Below, piece after piece: positions 1 to 8,557 of a DNA stretch of 64,000 bases (its first letter is position 1; each line of letters begins with the position of its first letter). A program made the position numbers and the translations under genes. The stretch comes from Mesorhizobium sp. C432A (lineage in GTDB: Bacteria > Pseudomonadota > Alphaproteobacteria > Rhizobiales > Rhizobiaceae), in assembly GCF_030323145.1 (NCBI RefSeq), contig NZ_CP100470.1:744001-808000 (forward strand). The letters run 5' to 3'. A model generated the notes under the pieces. It made no database searches, was not told where the DNA came from, and saw only the letters and a program-made list of their open reading frames with translations.

Positions 1-2
1 CC

Positions 3-518
3 CTGATCGCGCTTGGTGCGCAACTGACGCTGCGCCGCGGCAAGAAGCGGCGCACCATCGCGCTCGAGGATTTCTTCATCGCCTATGGCAAGCAGGACCG
101 GCAGCCAGGCGAATTCGTCGAGGCCGTGCACGTTCCCGTGCCGGCCAAGGGCACGAAGTTTGCCGTCTACAAGATCACCAAGCGCCGCGACGAGGACATC
201 ACCGCAGCCCTTGGCGCCTTTTTCCTCGACCTGGCCAAGGACGGAACCGTGGCCGATATATGCATCGCCTATGGCGGCATGGCGGCCACCCCGAAGCGGG
301 CTTTCGGTGTCGAAAAAGCGCTGCTCGGCAAGCCGTGGACGGAGACAACGGTGGAAGCGGCCATGGCTGAATATGCCGGCGATTTCACCCCGCTGACCGA
401 TATGCGGGCATCGGCCGAATACCGGGCGCTGGCGGCCAGGAACCTGCTGCTGCGCTTTTTTGCCGAAACCAGCGGCAGCAAGGCGCCGTTCCAGGTGTCC
501 CGCAACGAGGCGGCCTGA
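3..518 (+). CDS. xdhA: Xanthine dehydrogenase small subunit XdhA, C-terminal part (partial)
   Basis: This is the last 171 codons of a gene that begins before the window. The small subunit carries the 2Fe-2S and FAD centres that pass electrons from the molybdenum subunit to NAD during oxidation of hypoxanthine and xanthine to urate. Visible here is the C-terminal region of the FAD domain (CO-dehydrogenase flavoprotein C-terminal type), with the stretch GGMAATPKRA that is typical of it. The stop TGA overlaps the xdhB ATG by one base (TGATG), so the two are translationally coupled. The N-terminal ferredoxin and FAD-binding motifs lie outside the window. The identity is firm because of this context. 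Confidence 0.9.
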   Translation: MIALGAQLTLRRGKKRRTIALEDFFIAYGKQDRQPGEFVEAVHVPVPAKGTKFAVYKITKRRDEDITAALGAFFLDLAKDGTVADICIAYGGMAATPKRAFGVEKALLGKPWTETTVEAAMAEYAGDFTPLTDMRASAEYRALAARNLLLRFFAETSGSKAPFQVSRNEAA

Positions 519-2884
519 TGAACAAGCACGCCTCTCCAGATCTCAAGGCGCAGAAGATTTCCGGTGGCGTCGCCGCCGACCAGCGCCACGATTCCGCGCA
601 CAAGCATGTCAGCGGCAGCGCGGTCTATATCGACGATATGCCGGAACCGGCGGGCATGCTGCATGGCTGCCTCGGCCTGTCCACGGCGACGCATGCGACG
701 ATCAGCAAAATGGATCTGTCGGCGGTGCGCGCGGCGCCGGGCGTCGTCGATGTGCTGACGGCCAAGGACGTTCCGGGCGAAAATGACATTTCGCCGACCG
801 GTCGACACGACGAGCCGGTGCTGGCCGACGACAAGGTGCAGTTTTATGGTCAGCCGATCTTCTGCGTTATTGCCAAGACGCGCGAACAGGCGCGCCGCGC
901 CACCCGGCTGGCCAAGGTCGAATACAGTCCATTGCCTTTCGTCACCGACATTGGCGACCTCGACCCCCGCAAGGACAAGCTGGTCACGCCGCCACTGACC
1001 TTGAAGCGCGGCGATGCCGCCGCCGCGATCAAGGCGGCGCCGCGCCGGCTGAAGGGCAAGATGCGCATTGGCGGCCAGGAGCATTTCTATCTGGAAGGCC
1101 ATATCGCCGTGGCCATTCCCGGCGAGGACCAGGACGTCACCATCTATTCCTCGACCCAGCATCCGAGCGAAGTGCAGCATATGGTCAGCCATGCGCTGGG
1201 CGTGCCGAGCAACGCCATCACAGTGGAAATCCGCCGCATGGGTGGCGGCTTCGGCGGGAAGGAGACGCAAGGCAACCAGTTTGCGGCATTGGCTGCGATC
1301 GCCGCCAAGAAACACCATCGCGCGGTAAAAATCCGGCCCGACCGCGACGACGACATGATCGCCACCGGCAAGCGCCATGATTTCCTTGTCGACTACGACG
1401 TTGGCTTCGACGACGACGGCAACATTTTAGGCGTCGATTTCATGTTCGCGGCGCGTTGCGGCTTTTCCTCGGACCTGTCCGGACCGGTCACCGACCGCGC
1501 GCTGTTCCATTGCGACAACACCTATTTCTGGCCGGCGGTGCATGCGCAATCGGCGCCGCTTTACACCAACACCGTGTCGAACACGGCGTTTCGCGGCTTC
1601 GGCGGCCCGCAGGGCATGGTCGGCGCCGAACGGGTCATCGACGAGGTTGCCTTTGCCGTCGGCAAGGACCCGCTCGAAATCCGCAAGCAGAATTTTTATG
1701 GCACCAGTGGTGATAAAGACGGGGGCCGCAACGTCACCCCTTATCACCAGACGGTCGAGGACAACATCATCCACCGCATCGTCGCCGAGCTGGAGGCGAG
1801 CGCCGACTATGCGGGGCGCCGCCGCATCATCCAGGCCTTCAACGCCAACAGCCGCTTCATCAAGCGCGGCCTGGCGCTGACGCCGGTCAAATTCGGCATC
1901 TCTTTCACAGCCACCCACTACAACCAGGCCGGCGCGCTGGTGCATGTCTACACAGACGGTTCGGTGCATCTGAATCACGGCGGCACCGAGATGGGGCAAG
2001 GCCTCTACGTCAAGGTGGCGCAGGTGGTGGCGGAAGAGTTCCAGATCGACCTCGACCAGGTCAAGATCACCGCGACGACCACCGGCAAGGTGCCCAACAC
2101 TTCGGCCACCGCGGCGTCGTCCGGCACCGACCTCAACGGCATGGCGGCGCAGAACGGCGCCCGCCAGATCAAGGAACGGCTGACCGACTTCGCCGCCGAA
2201 AAATACCAGGTGCCGCGCGAGCAGGTGCTTTTCCTGCCCAACCGGGTGCGCATCGGCAACCAGGAGATCGCCTTCACCGACCTTGTCAAGCAGGCCTATA
2301 TGGCCCGCATCCAACTGTCGGCGGCGGGTTTTTACAAGACTCCGAAAATCCACTGGAACCGTGACAAGGGCGAGGGCCGTCCGTTCTATTATTTCGCCTA
2401 TGGCGCCTCGTGCTCGGAAGTCTCGGTCGACACGCTGACCGGCGAATATGTCGTCGAGCGCACCGACATATTGCATGAAACCGGCCGCTCGCTGAACCGC
2501 GCCATCGATCTCGGCCAGATCGAGGGCGGCTTCATCCAGGGCATGGGCTGGCTGACGACGGAGGAGCTGTGGTGGGACGACAAGGGCCGGCTGCGCACGC
2601 ATGCGCCGTCGACCTATAAGATCCCGCTCGCGTCCGACCGGCCGAAGATATTCAACGTCACGCTGGCCGACTGGCCGGAGGCCAACGAGCCGACGGTGCA
2701 CCGTTCCAAGGCGGTCGGCGAACCGCCCTTCCCGCTCGGCATGTCTGTGCTGCATGCGCTGTCGGACGCGGTGGCAAGTGTGGCCGATCATAAGGTCTGT
2801 CCGCGTCTCGACGCTCCTGCAACACCAGAACGGGTGCTGATGGCGATCGAACGGCTGAAGGGTGAAGCCAAGAATAGCGCCTGA
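518..2884 (+). CDS. xdhB: Xanthine dehydrogenase large (molybdopterin-binding) subunit XdhB
   Basis: A 788-residue subunit that binds the molybdenum cofactor and hydroxylates hypoxanthine and xanthine in the cytoplasm. The order of motifs is that of the family: an N-terminal aldehyde oxidase a/b-hammerhead region (about 25-135), then Moco-binding stretches RMGGGFGGKE (about 240) and FRGFGGPQG (about 360), GGTEMGQG (about 490), and the C-terminal KAVGEPPFPLG, which holds the catalytic glutamate. Length is normal for the bacterial two-subunit enzyme. It overlaps xdhA by one base and precedes xdhC by 65 bases. I see no lesions. Confidence 0.97.
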   Translation: MNKHASPDLKAQKISGGVAADQRHDSAHKHVSGSAVYIDDMPEPAGMLHGCLGLSTATHATISKMDLSAVRAAPGVVDVLTAKDVPGENDISPTGRHDEPVLADDKVQFYGQPIFCVIAKTREQARRATRLAKVEYSPLPFVTDIGDLDPRKDKLVTPPLTLKRGDAAAAIKAAPRRLKGKMRIGGQEHFYLEGHIAVAIPGEDQDVTIYSSTQHPSEVQHMVSHALGVPSNAITVEIRRMGGGFGGKETQGNQFAALAAIAAKKHHRAVKIRPDRDDDMIATGKRHDFLVDYDVGFDDDGNILGVDFMFAARCGFSSDLSGPVTDRALFHCDNTYFWPAVHAQSAPLYTNTVSNTAFRGFGGPQGMVGAERVIDEVAFAVGKDPLEIRKQNFYGTSGDKDGGRNVTPYHQTVEDNIIHRIVAELEASADYAGRRRIIQAFNANSRFIKRGLALTPVKFGISFTATHYNQAGALVHVYTDGSVHLNHGGTEMGQGLYVKVAQVVAEEFQIDLDQVKITATTTGKVPNTSATAASSGTDLNGMAAQNGARQIKERLTDFAAEKYQVPREQVLFLPNRVRIGNQEIAFTDLVKQAYMARIQLSAAGFYKTPKIHWNRDKGEGRPFYYFAYGASCSEVSVDTLTGEYVVERTDILHETGRSLNRAIDLGQIEGGFIQGMGWLTTEELWWDDKGRLRTHAPSTYKIPLASDRPKIFNVTLADWPEANEPTVHRSKAVGEPPFPLGMSVLHALSDAVASVADHKVCPRLDAPATPERVLMAIERLKGEAKNSA

Positions 2885-2936
2885 CTCTGACCTGGATTCT
2901 GGCAAAACGTGCAATTCAGACTGAAAAACCCTATAT

Positions 2937-2950
2937 TTCCCGTACGGGAA
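2937..2950. promoter_or_regulatory. Perfect 14-bp palindrome over the first xdhC start codon
   Basis: TTCCCGTACGGGAA is a perfect palindrome in the 65-base gap between xdhB and xdhC. Its last base is the A of the ATG at 2950. It could be a regulator site, or a small hairpin that affects translation of xdhC. It may equally be chance. No second copy was noticed in the window. Confidence 0.3.
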
Positions 2951-3981
2951 TGCGAAATATGAAGTCGAAAGTGCAAAGGCTCAGAGCTTTTCTCGCCAGC
3001 GCCGGCCGGCTTGCTCTGGTCGAAGTGGCCGGCACCAAAGGCTCGACCCCGCGCGAGAAGGGCGCCTTCATGCTCGTATCGCAGGCGGCGATTTTTGGCA
3101 CGATCGGCGGCGGTCAGCTCGAGTACATGGCGATCGACAAGGCGAGGCAGATGGTGGGGTCTTCACCCTCCCCCTTGTGGGGAGGGTCGGCCGGCGAAGC
3201 CGGCCGGGGTGGGGGTGCGGACGATCGTGCCAAGCCACCCCGTTTCGCTGACGCCGCCACACGGCGTCCGCTCACCGACCCTCCCCACAAGGGGGAGGGT
3301 AAAGAAGCCCGCATCGGCTTCGACGAAGTCTGCGCCACGCTTGACGTGCCGCTAGGCCCCGAGATCGGCCAGTGCTGCGGCGGGCGCGTCGAAGTCTTGA
3401 TCCGTGTCGTCGATGCCGCGCTTACTGCCGAGCTGATCGCGGCCGCAGAAGCCGAGGAAGCCCACCTGCCGCATGTCTATATCTTCGGCGGCGGCCATGT
3501 CGGCCGGGCGCTGGCCGCGACGGTAGCACTTCTTCCCGTGCATGGTGTCGTCATCGAGACGCGGGCCGAAGCGCTGGAAGGCATGCCGGAAACCGTCGAG
3601 ACGCGGCTGACGCCGATGCCCGAGGCCGAGGTGCGAAACGCCCCCGCCGGCACCGCCTTCGCCATCCTCACCCACGACCATGCGCTGGATTTCCTCATCG
3701 TCGCCGAAGCGCTGAAGCGCGACGACGCGGCCTATGTCGGCATGATCGGCTCGAAAACCAAGAGAGCGACGTTCAGGAACTGGTTCCTGAAATCGGCGGA
3801 GGGCACGGAGGCTGAGTTCGCCCGCCTCGTCTCGCCGATCGGCGGCGATGCGGTCAAGGACAAGCGCCCACCGGTCATAGCTGCGCTGGCCGCGGCCGAG
3901 ATCATGACGGCGCTGGTCGCGCACGGCGCGGCACCGGCGGTAAGCCAGCAGGCGCGGCAAGGCCAAGAGGTAGCCGGCTAA
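2950..3981 (+). CDS. xdhC: Xanthine dehydrogenase maturation factor XdhC, with an in-frame palindromic insertion
   Basis: XdhC binds molybdenum cofactor, supports its sulfuration and delivers it to XdhB. The 343 residues hold the N-terminal XdhC/CoxI region (EVAGTKGSTPREKGAF, then GTIGGGQLEY) and a C-terminal Rossmann domain (YIFGGGHVGRALA, GMIGSKTKR). Between them, residues about 72-117 (PSPLWGGSAGEAGRGG and on to DPPHKGEGK) do not look like XdhC. They are the translation of the palindromic element at 3165-3300, and removing them rejoins QLEYMAIDKARQM to a normal IGFDEVCATLDVPLGPE continuation. The start may be 2959 (MKSKVQ), since GGGA sits 9 bases before it and nothing resembles a ribosome site before 2950. 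The stop overlaps the convergent gene by 4 bases. Confidence 0.93.
   Translation: MRNMKSKVQRLRAFLASAGRLALVEVAGTKGSTPREKGAFMLVSQAAIFGTIGGGQLEYMAIDKARQMVGSSPSPLWGGSAGEAGRGGGADDRAKPPRFADAATRRPLTDPPHKGEGKEARIGFDEVCATLDVPLGPEIGQCCGGRVEVLIRVVDAALTAELIAAAEAEEAHLPHVYIFGGGHVGRALAATVALLPVHGVVIETRAEALEGMPETVETRLTPMPEAEVRNAPAGTAFAILTHDHALDFLIVAEALKRDDAAYVGMIGSKTKRATFRNWFLKSAEGTEAEFARLVSPIGGDAVKDKRPPVIAALAAAEIMTALVAHGAAPAVSQQARQGQEVAG
3165..3300. repeat. Compound palindromic element inserted in frame in xdhC
   Basis: Two 26-base arms (3165-3190 and 3275-3300) are perfect reverse complements. Each begins or ends with a GGGAGGGT-type block. Inside them lie two smaller hairpins: one around GGCCGGCGAAGCCGGCC (about 3188-3204) and one around ACGCCGCCACACGGCGT (about 3251-3267). 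The whole folds as a cloverleaf. The same architecture occurs between genes at 9929-10092, 10698-10819, 19809-19954 and 30920-31102. Here it keeps the xdhC reading frame open and adds about 45 residues. Confidence 0.9.
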
Positions 3982-5236
3982 TCTTTTTTATCCGACCGCT
4001 TCAGGCCAAGATGATCTCGCAAGGTGCTGCCTTCGTATTCCCGACGGAACAGTCCGCGCCGCTGCAGTTCCGGCACCACCAGCGTGGCAAAGGCATCGAG
4101 CTCGCCGGGGAAGTATGACGGCATGACGTTGAAGCCGTCCGCGCCGCCGCCCTCGAACCGCGCCTGCAATTCGTCAGCGATCCGCGCCGGCGTGCCGACG
4201 ATACGCCAATGGCCACGTGCGCCGGCGAAATGGCGCGCAAGCTGGCGGATCGACAGGCCGTCGCGGCGCGATTGTTGGATGACCAGCGCCTGGCGGCTTT
4301 TCATGCCCTCGGTCTCCGGCAGTTCGGGCATCGGTCCGTCGATCGGATAGCTCCCGAGATCGGAGATGCTGAGATAGCTGGACAGTAGCGCCACGCCGAC
4401 ATCGTCGGGGATCAGCGCCTGCAATTCCTCCTGTTTCTCCCGCGCTTCGGCCTCGGTGTCTGCCACCACCGGGGAGACGCCGGGCATGATCTTGATGTCG
4501 TCGGGTTCCCGCCCATAGCCCGCCATACGGCCCTTGAGGTCGTCGTAAAAGGCCTTGGCTTCCTCGAGGGTCTGCGCCGCCGTGAACACGACGTCGGCGG
4601 TGCGGGCGGCAAGGTCGCGGCCGACATCCGAGGCGCCGGCCTGCACCATCACCGGCGCGCCCTGCGGCGAGCGCGGCAGGTCGAGCGGGTCGCGCACCGA
4701 AAAGCTCTGGCCGTTGTGACCGTGAAAGCCACTGCCTTGCCAAAGTCCTGATACCACCTCGGCGAATTCGCGCGCCCGCTCGTAGCGGTCGGCATGGGGT
4801 TTCAGGCCCGTCGCGCCGAAATTGGCTGCTTCGATGGGGCTGGCCGACGTCACCAGGTTCCAGCCAGCCCGGCCACCACTCAGATGATCGAGCGACAGAA
4901 AGGTGCGCGCCAGACCGTAGGGCTCGTTGTAGCTGGTCGACGCCGTTGAAACGAGGCCGATGCGGCTGGTCTGCACGGCGAGCGCGGACAGCAGGCTGAT
5001 CGGCTCGAAGCCGATCGAGCGTGAGGTCTGGCTGGCGGTGCCGACATTGGCTTCGCGCAGACCGGCGGCGTCCTCGCAGAACACCATGTCTAACTTCGCC
5101 GCCTCCGCCGTGCGCGCCAGCCGGATGTAATGATCGATGTCGATGCCTGCCGTGACATACGCCTTGGGGTGACGCCAGGCGGCGATGTGGTGGCCCGTCG
5201 CCCACAGGAGGCGCCAAGCTTCATCTGGCGGGTCAT
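3978..5236 (-). pseudogene. NtaA/SnaA/DszA-family FMN-dependent monooxygenase, frameshifted near the N-terminus
   Basis: The frame from about 5206 down to the stop encodes a flavin monooxygenase of the nitrilotriacetate monooxygenase type: WATGHHIAAWRHP, the RIGLVSTAST core, and a C-terminal PELQRRGLFRREYEGSTL. Such enzymes use reduced FMN from a partner reductase. The natural start is the ATG at 5234-5236, which has GGAGGAG upstream and forms an ATGA overlap with the preceding gene, but that frame reads MTRQMKLGAS and ends within about 50 codons. Adding one T after GGCGCC (near 5206) gives MTRQMKLGAFLWATGHH, the family's usual opening, and makes the gene exactly 420 codons. It is a recent 1-base deletion or a sequencing error. 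The substrate is unknown. Confidence 0.85.
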
Positions 5237-6213
5237 TGCGCTCCTCCGGCAAGTCCGAGATGCGAGCGCAAGGTGGTGCCGGGATAATCCGGGCGGACGA
5301 GCCCGCGGCGCTGCAATTCCGGCAGCACGCGGCCGATGAAACCGTCAATCGCGGCAGGCGGTATTGCGATGTTGAACCCGTCGCAGCTTTGCGAGCTGAA
5401 CAATGTTTCGAGCGCGTTAGCAGCGACATCTGCGCCAACGTTCAGCAGCAGCTTGACCGCACCCGGATCGCGTCCGCAGGCCACAACGCGGCGCTTGAGA
5501 TCGTCATGGCGCGCCTTGGCGTCCTCTGTGGGTCTGTCCAGCAGGACGACATCGGCGGTGCGGGCGGCGATATCCAGGTCGGCCTCGGACAGGCCGGACA
5601 GCACCAGCACCGGCGTATCCTGCGGCGAGCGCGCGACGTTCAGCGGCCCGCGCACGGAGAAAAATTCGCCTTTGTGGTCGAGCAGGTGCATTTTTTCGGG
5701 ATCGTGGAAGCGGCCGCCGGCCTTGTCGAACAGCAGCGCGCCGGCATCCCAGCCCTGCCACAGGCGCTGAACGATGCCGATGTATTCCTGCGTGCGGCGG
5801 CGGAACACATCGTCGGAAAATCCATCCGGCCGGCTGAAATTGGCGGCTTCCCGTGGCGCCTGCGCCATGGTCGCGTGCCAGCCGGCGCGGCCATGGCTGA
5901 TGATGTCGAGCGAAGCAAAACGGCGCGCCAGATTGTACGGCTGGTGAGCCACCGTCGAGGCTGCAGCGACAAGGCCGATCCGACTTGTCACCGTCGCCAG
6001 CGCCGCCACCAAGGTCGTCGCTTCGAAAGAACTCGACCCGGCGCTGTTCGGCGCGGAATCATCGAGGACAATCATGTCCAGCCCCGCCGCTTCCGCTTGC
6101 TTGGCAAAGCCGGCCAGGTCGCTGAACCCGAGCGGCTGCCCGGAAGTAATGTTGAGCGAAACGGCAAGATGCATTGTGGCTTGCTGGTCAGTCGGCATGG
6201 GACCATCGATCAT
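5233..6213 (-). CDS. Luciferase-like (LLM class) flavin-dependent monooxygenase, short form
   Basis: A 326-residue paralogue of the monooxygenase encoded just downstream. Both share the TIM-barrel motifs TSRIGLVAAAST, SLDIISHGRAGWHATM and ARSPQDTPVLVLSG, and the tail ELQRRGLVRPDYPGTTLRSHLGL ends alike. About 100 residues present in the neighbour between the barrel core and the C-terminus are missing here: the protein runs from KLLLNVGADVAAN almost directly into DGFNIAIPP. It could be a natural short subfamily or an internal deletion. ATGs at 6213, 6198 and 6174 are all possible starts, and none has a clear ribosome site. The gene is coupled to the next by ATGA. The substrate cannot be read from sequence. 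Confidence 0.8.
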   Translation of the reverse strand: MIDGPMPTDQQATMHLAVSLNITSGQPLGFSDLAGFAKQAEAAGLDMIVLDDSAPNSAGSSSFEATTLVAALATVTSRIGLVAAASTVAHQPYNLARRFASLDIISHGRAGWHATMAQAPREAANFSRPDGFSDDVFRRRTQEYIGIVQRLWQGWDAGALLFDKAGGRFHDPEKMHLLDHKGEFFSVRGPLNVARSPQDTPVLVLSGLSEADLDIAARTADVVLLDRPTEDAKARHDDLKRRVVACGRDPGAVKLLLNVGADVAANALETLFSSQSCDGFNIAIPPAAIDGFIGRVLPELQRRGLVRPDYPGTTLRSHLGLAGGAQ

Positions 6214-6281
6214 AGGGCGGCGTATGCGAACCTAAGGTCACCTGCTTGTAAGACAACCCTGGCGACTGGGCCAACAGCCCC

Positions 6282-7202
6282 TCACTTGCCGGCTAGCAAA
6301 TCCTTGATCAGCCGCTGGCAACGCTCGGCCATGAAGTCGAGCAACAGCCGCACCTTCGGGTCCTGCAGCTTCTTGTGCGGATAGACGGCGGCGAACTGCA
6401 CCGGCGTTGGCGGCGTGCTGGCCAGGATGACCTGCAGCCGCCGGTCGCGGATGAAGGGTTCGACCTCGAAGCGCGGCTTGTTGATGATGCCGCGGCCCGA
6501 CAGCGCCCAGCCGGTCAGCACATCGCCATCGTCGGTGTCGTAGGGGCCGTGCACCTCGAATTTCTGCGGGCCGGACGGCGTCTGCAGCGTCCAGACATAT
6601 TCGCGCGCCCCGGAATAGCGCAGCATCAGGCAGTCGTGCTTCTTGCCGATCAGCTCCTGTGGCTCCACCGGCTCGCCGCGCGCTTCGAGATATTTCGGTG
6701 CCGCCACCAGCACGCGTTCACATTCCATGATGCCGCGCATCCGCAGGCTGGAATCCTCAATGATGCCGAGCTTGAAGGCGACGTCGATGCCTTCCTTCAT
6801 GATGTCGATATTGTGGTCGGAGAGCCTCAGCCGCACCTCGATATCGGGGTATTTGTCGTGGAAATCCGGAATGCCCGCCGCAACCAGCCGCCGTCCAAGG
6901 CCGAGCGGGGCGGTCACCTTGATGGTGCCGCGCGGCTGGCCGGAAAGAGCCGAGACCGCGGCTTCCGCCTCGGTGATCGCCTCCAGCACCTGCTTGGCGC
7001 CGGAGTAGAACACCGTGCCATGCTCCGTCGGCATCAATTGCCGTGTGGTGCGGTTGAACAGCCGCACGCCGAGGTGTTTTTCCAGCTCCTTGATGCGGTT
7101 GGAGGCGACCGCCGGCGAAATGCGCATGTCGCGGCCCGCCGCCGAGAGATTACCAAGCTCGACGACGCGGACGAAGACGGCGATGTTGTCGAGATAGGCC
7201 AT
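6282..7202 (-). CDS. LysR-family transcriptional regulator
   Basis: The 306 residues start with a LysR winged helix-turn-helix (about 10-60: LSAAGRDMRISPAVASNRI, then LGVRLFNRTTRQL), followed by a periplasmic-binding-like effector domain (about 90-300, GTIKVTAPLGLGRR onward). It is divergent from the urate hydroxylase gene across 135 bases, so it plausibly controls purine breakdown. It could instead govern the monooxygenase pair that follows it 68 bases downstream on the same strand. The effector is unknown; a purine intermediate is a guess from context. Confidence 0.9.
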   Translation of the reverse strand: MAYLDNIAVFVRVVELGNLSAAGRDMRISPAVASNRIKELEKHLGVRLFNRTTRQLMPTEHGTVFYSGAKQVLEAITEAEAAVSALSGQPRGTIKVTAPLGLGRRLVAAGIPDFHDKYPDIEVRLRLSDHNIDIMKEGIDVAFKLGIIEDSSLRMRGIMECERVLVAAPKYLEARGEPVEPQELIGKKHDCLMLRYSGAREYVWTLQTPSGPQKFEVHGPYDTDDGDVLTGWALSGRGIINKPRFEVEPFIRDRRLQVILASTPPTPVQFAAVYPHKKLQDPKVRLLLDFMAERCQRLIKDLLAGK

Positions 7203-7337
7203 TCGTGGCTCTTTATGTGGCGGCGTACGTGGTCAGCCTAGTATTTTCCATTTTTTTTTGAAAGTCATCGTACACCTCGCCTCTTTTCGTTTGCGCCCCA
7301 CACCGTAAAGTCAGCCGAACGGCAGGGACGATTTCAC
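7203..7337. other. Divergent intergenic region, lysR / urate hydroxylase
   Basis: The 135 bases hold the control signals for both divergent genes. They include an AT-rich block at about 7240-7266 with nine consecutive T (7251-7259), unusual in this GC-rich DNA and a likely place for promoters and LysR binding. I could not define one convincing operator. Confidence 0.4.
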
Positions 7338-8555
7338 ATGATGGATTTCGCGATTTTCTGGGACTGGCTGAGTTTCGCCGTGCGCTGGCTGCACGTCGTC
7401 ACCGGCATCGCCTGGATCGGCTCGTCCTTCTATTTCGTCGCGCTCGACCTTGGCCTGCGCCAGCGCCCCGGCATGCCGGTCGGCGCATTCGGCGAGGAAT
7501 GGCAGGTGCATGGCGGCGGCTTCTACCACGTCCAGAAATATCTGGTGGCGCCGGCCGAAATGCCGGAACACCTGACCTGGTTCAAATGGGAATCCTACGC
7601 CACCTGGCTGTCCGGCTTCGCCATGCTGTGCGTGGTCTACTATGCCGGCGCCGACCTGTTCCTGATCGACCCCAATGTTCTGTCCATGTCGGTTCCCGTG
7701 GGCATCCTGCTGTCGATGGCGACGATCGGCGTCGGCTGGGTTGTCTACGATCTGCTCTGCCGGTCGCCGCTCGGCAAAAGTGACACCGGACTGATGCTGG
7801 TGCTCTATGGCGTGCTGGTGTTCATCGCCTGGGGGCTGACGCATCTGTTCACCGGCCGCGCCGCTTTCCTGCATCTCGGTGCCATCACCGCCACGATCAT
7901 GTCGGCCAATGTCTTCATGGTGATTATTCCAAACCAGAAGATCGTCGTCGCCGACCTGATTGCCGGCCGCAAGCCCGACCCGAAATACGGCAAGATCGCC
8001 AAGCAGCGCTCGCTGCACAACAATTACCTGACGCTGCCCGTGCTGTTCCTGATGCTGTCGAACCACTATCCGCTGGCGTTTGCGACGGAGTTCAACTGGG
8101 TCATCGCCTCGCTGGTGTTCATCATCGGCGTCTTGATCCGGCACTATTTCAACACCGTGCATAAGCGTGCCGGCAACCCGCACTGGACCTGGATGGCGGC
8201 TGCGGTGCTGTTCGTCATCATCATGTGGCTGTCGACAGCGCCGAAAATACTGACCGGCGAGCTCAAGGCATCCGCCGCGGCCGAAGTCTATATCGCCTCG
8301 TCGCATTTCCCGGCGGTGCGCGACACCGTGCTTGGCCGCTGCTCGATGTGCCATACGGCCGAGCCGGTCTATGAAGGCATCTACCATGCGCCGAAGGGCG
8401 TGATGCTCGACACCGACGCCGGCATTGCCGAGCATGCGCGTGAAATCTATTTGCAGGCCGGGCGCAGCCACGCCATGCCGCCCGCCAACGTCACCCAGAT
8501 CAGCGACAAGGAACGGGCGCTGCTGGTCGCCTGGTTCGAAGGCGCAGGGAAATAG
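7338..8555 (+). CDS. puuD: Urate hydroxylase PuuD (membrane urate oxidase with cytochrome c domain)
   Basis: PuuD oxidises urate to 5-hydroxyisourate and passes electrons to the respiratory chain through its own C-terminal cytochrome c domain. The 405 residues show about eight hydrophobic helices across residues 1-310, starting with AVRWLHVVTGIAWIGSSFYF, and then a cytochrome c domain with the haem motif CSMCH (about 338-342) and a distal methionine in SHAMPPANV. Length fits the family. It lies with xdhABC and guaD, so product flow is guanine to xanthine to urate to 5-hydroxyisourate. It shares its name with, but is unrelated to, the gamma-Glu-GABA hydrolase PuuD. Confidence 0.93.
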   Translation: MMDFAIFWDWLSFAVRWLHVVTGIAWIGSSFYFVALDLGLRQRPGMPVGAFGEEWQVHGGGFYHVQKYLVAPAEMPEHLTWFKWESYATWLSGFAMLCVVYYAGADLFLIDPNVLSMSVPVGILLSMATIGVGWVVYDLLCRSPLGKSDTGLMLVLYGVLVFIAWGLTHLFTGRAAFLHLGAITATIMSANVFMVIIPNQKIVVADLIAGRKPDPKYGKIAKQRSLHNNYLTLPVLFLMLSNHYPLAFATEFNWVIASLVFIIGVLIRHYFNTVHKRAGNPHWTWMAAAVLFVIIMWLSTAPKILTGELKASAAAEVYIASSHFPAVRDTVLGRCSMCHTAEPVYEGIYHAPKGVMLDTDAGIAEHAREIYLQAGRSHAMPPANVTQISDKERALLVAWFEGAGK

Positions 8556-8557
8556 GG

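Noticed and set aside
1427..2914. 495-codon open frame antisense to xdhB
   Set aside because: Same GC-bias artefact; the sense strand carries all the XdhB motifs.
3165..3300. CRISPR or tandem-repeat interpretation of the xdhC element
   Set aside because: There are no regularly spaced direct repeats; the structure is a single inverted repeat with inner hairpins.
5237..5438. N-terminal extension of the monooxygenase up to 5438
   Set aside because: It is the antisense-phase text of the upstream monooxygenase's end; the ATGA-coupled start at 5236 plus a one-base deletion explains the data better.
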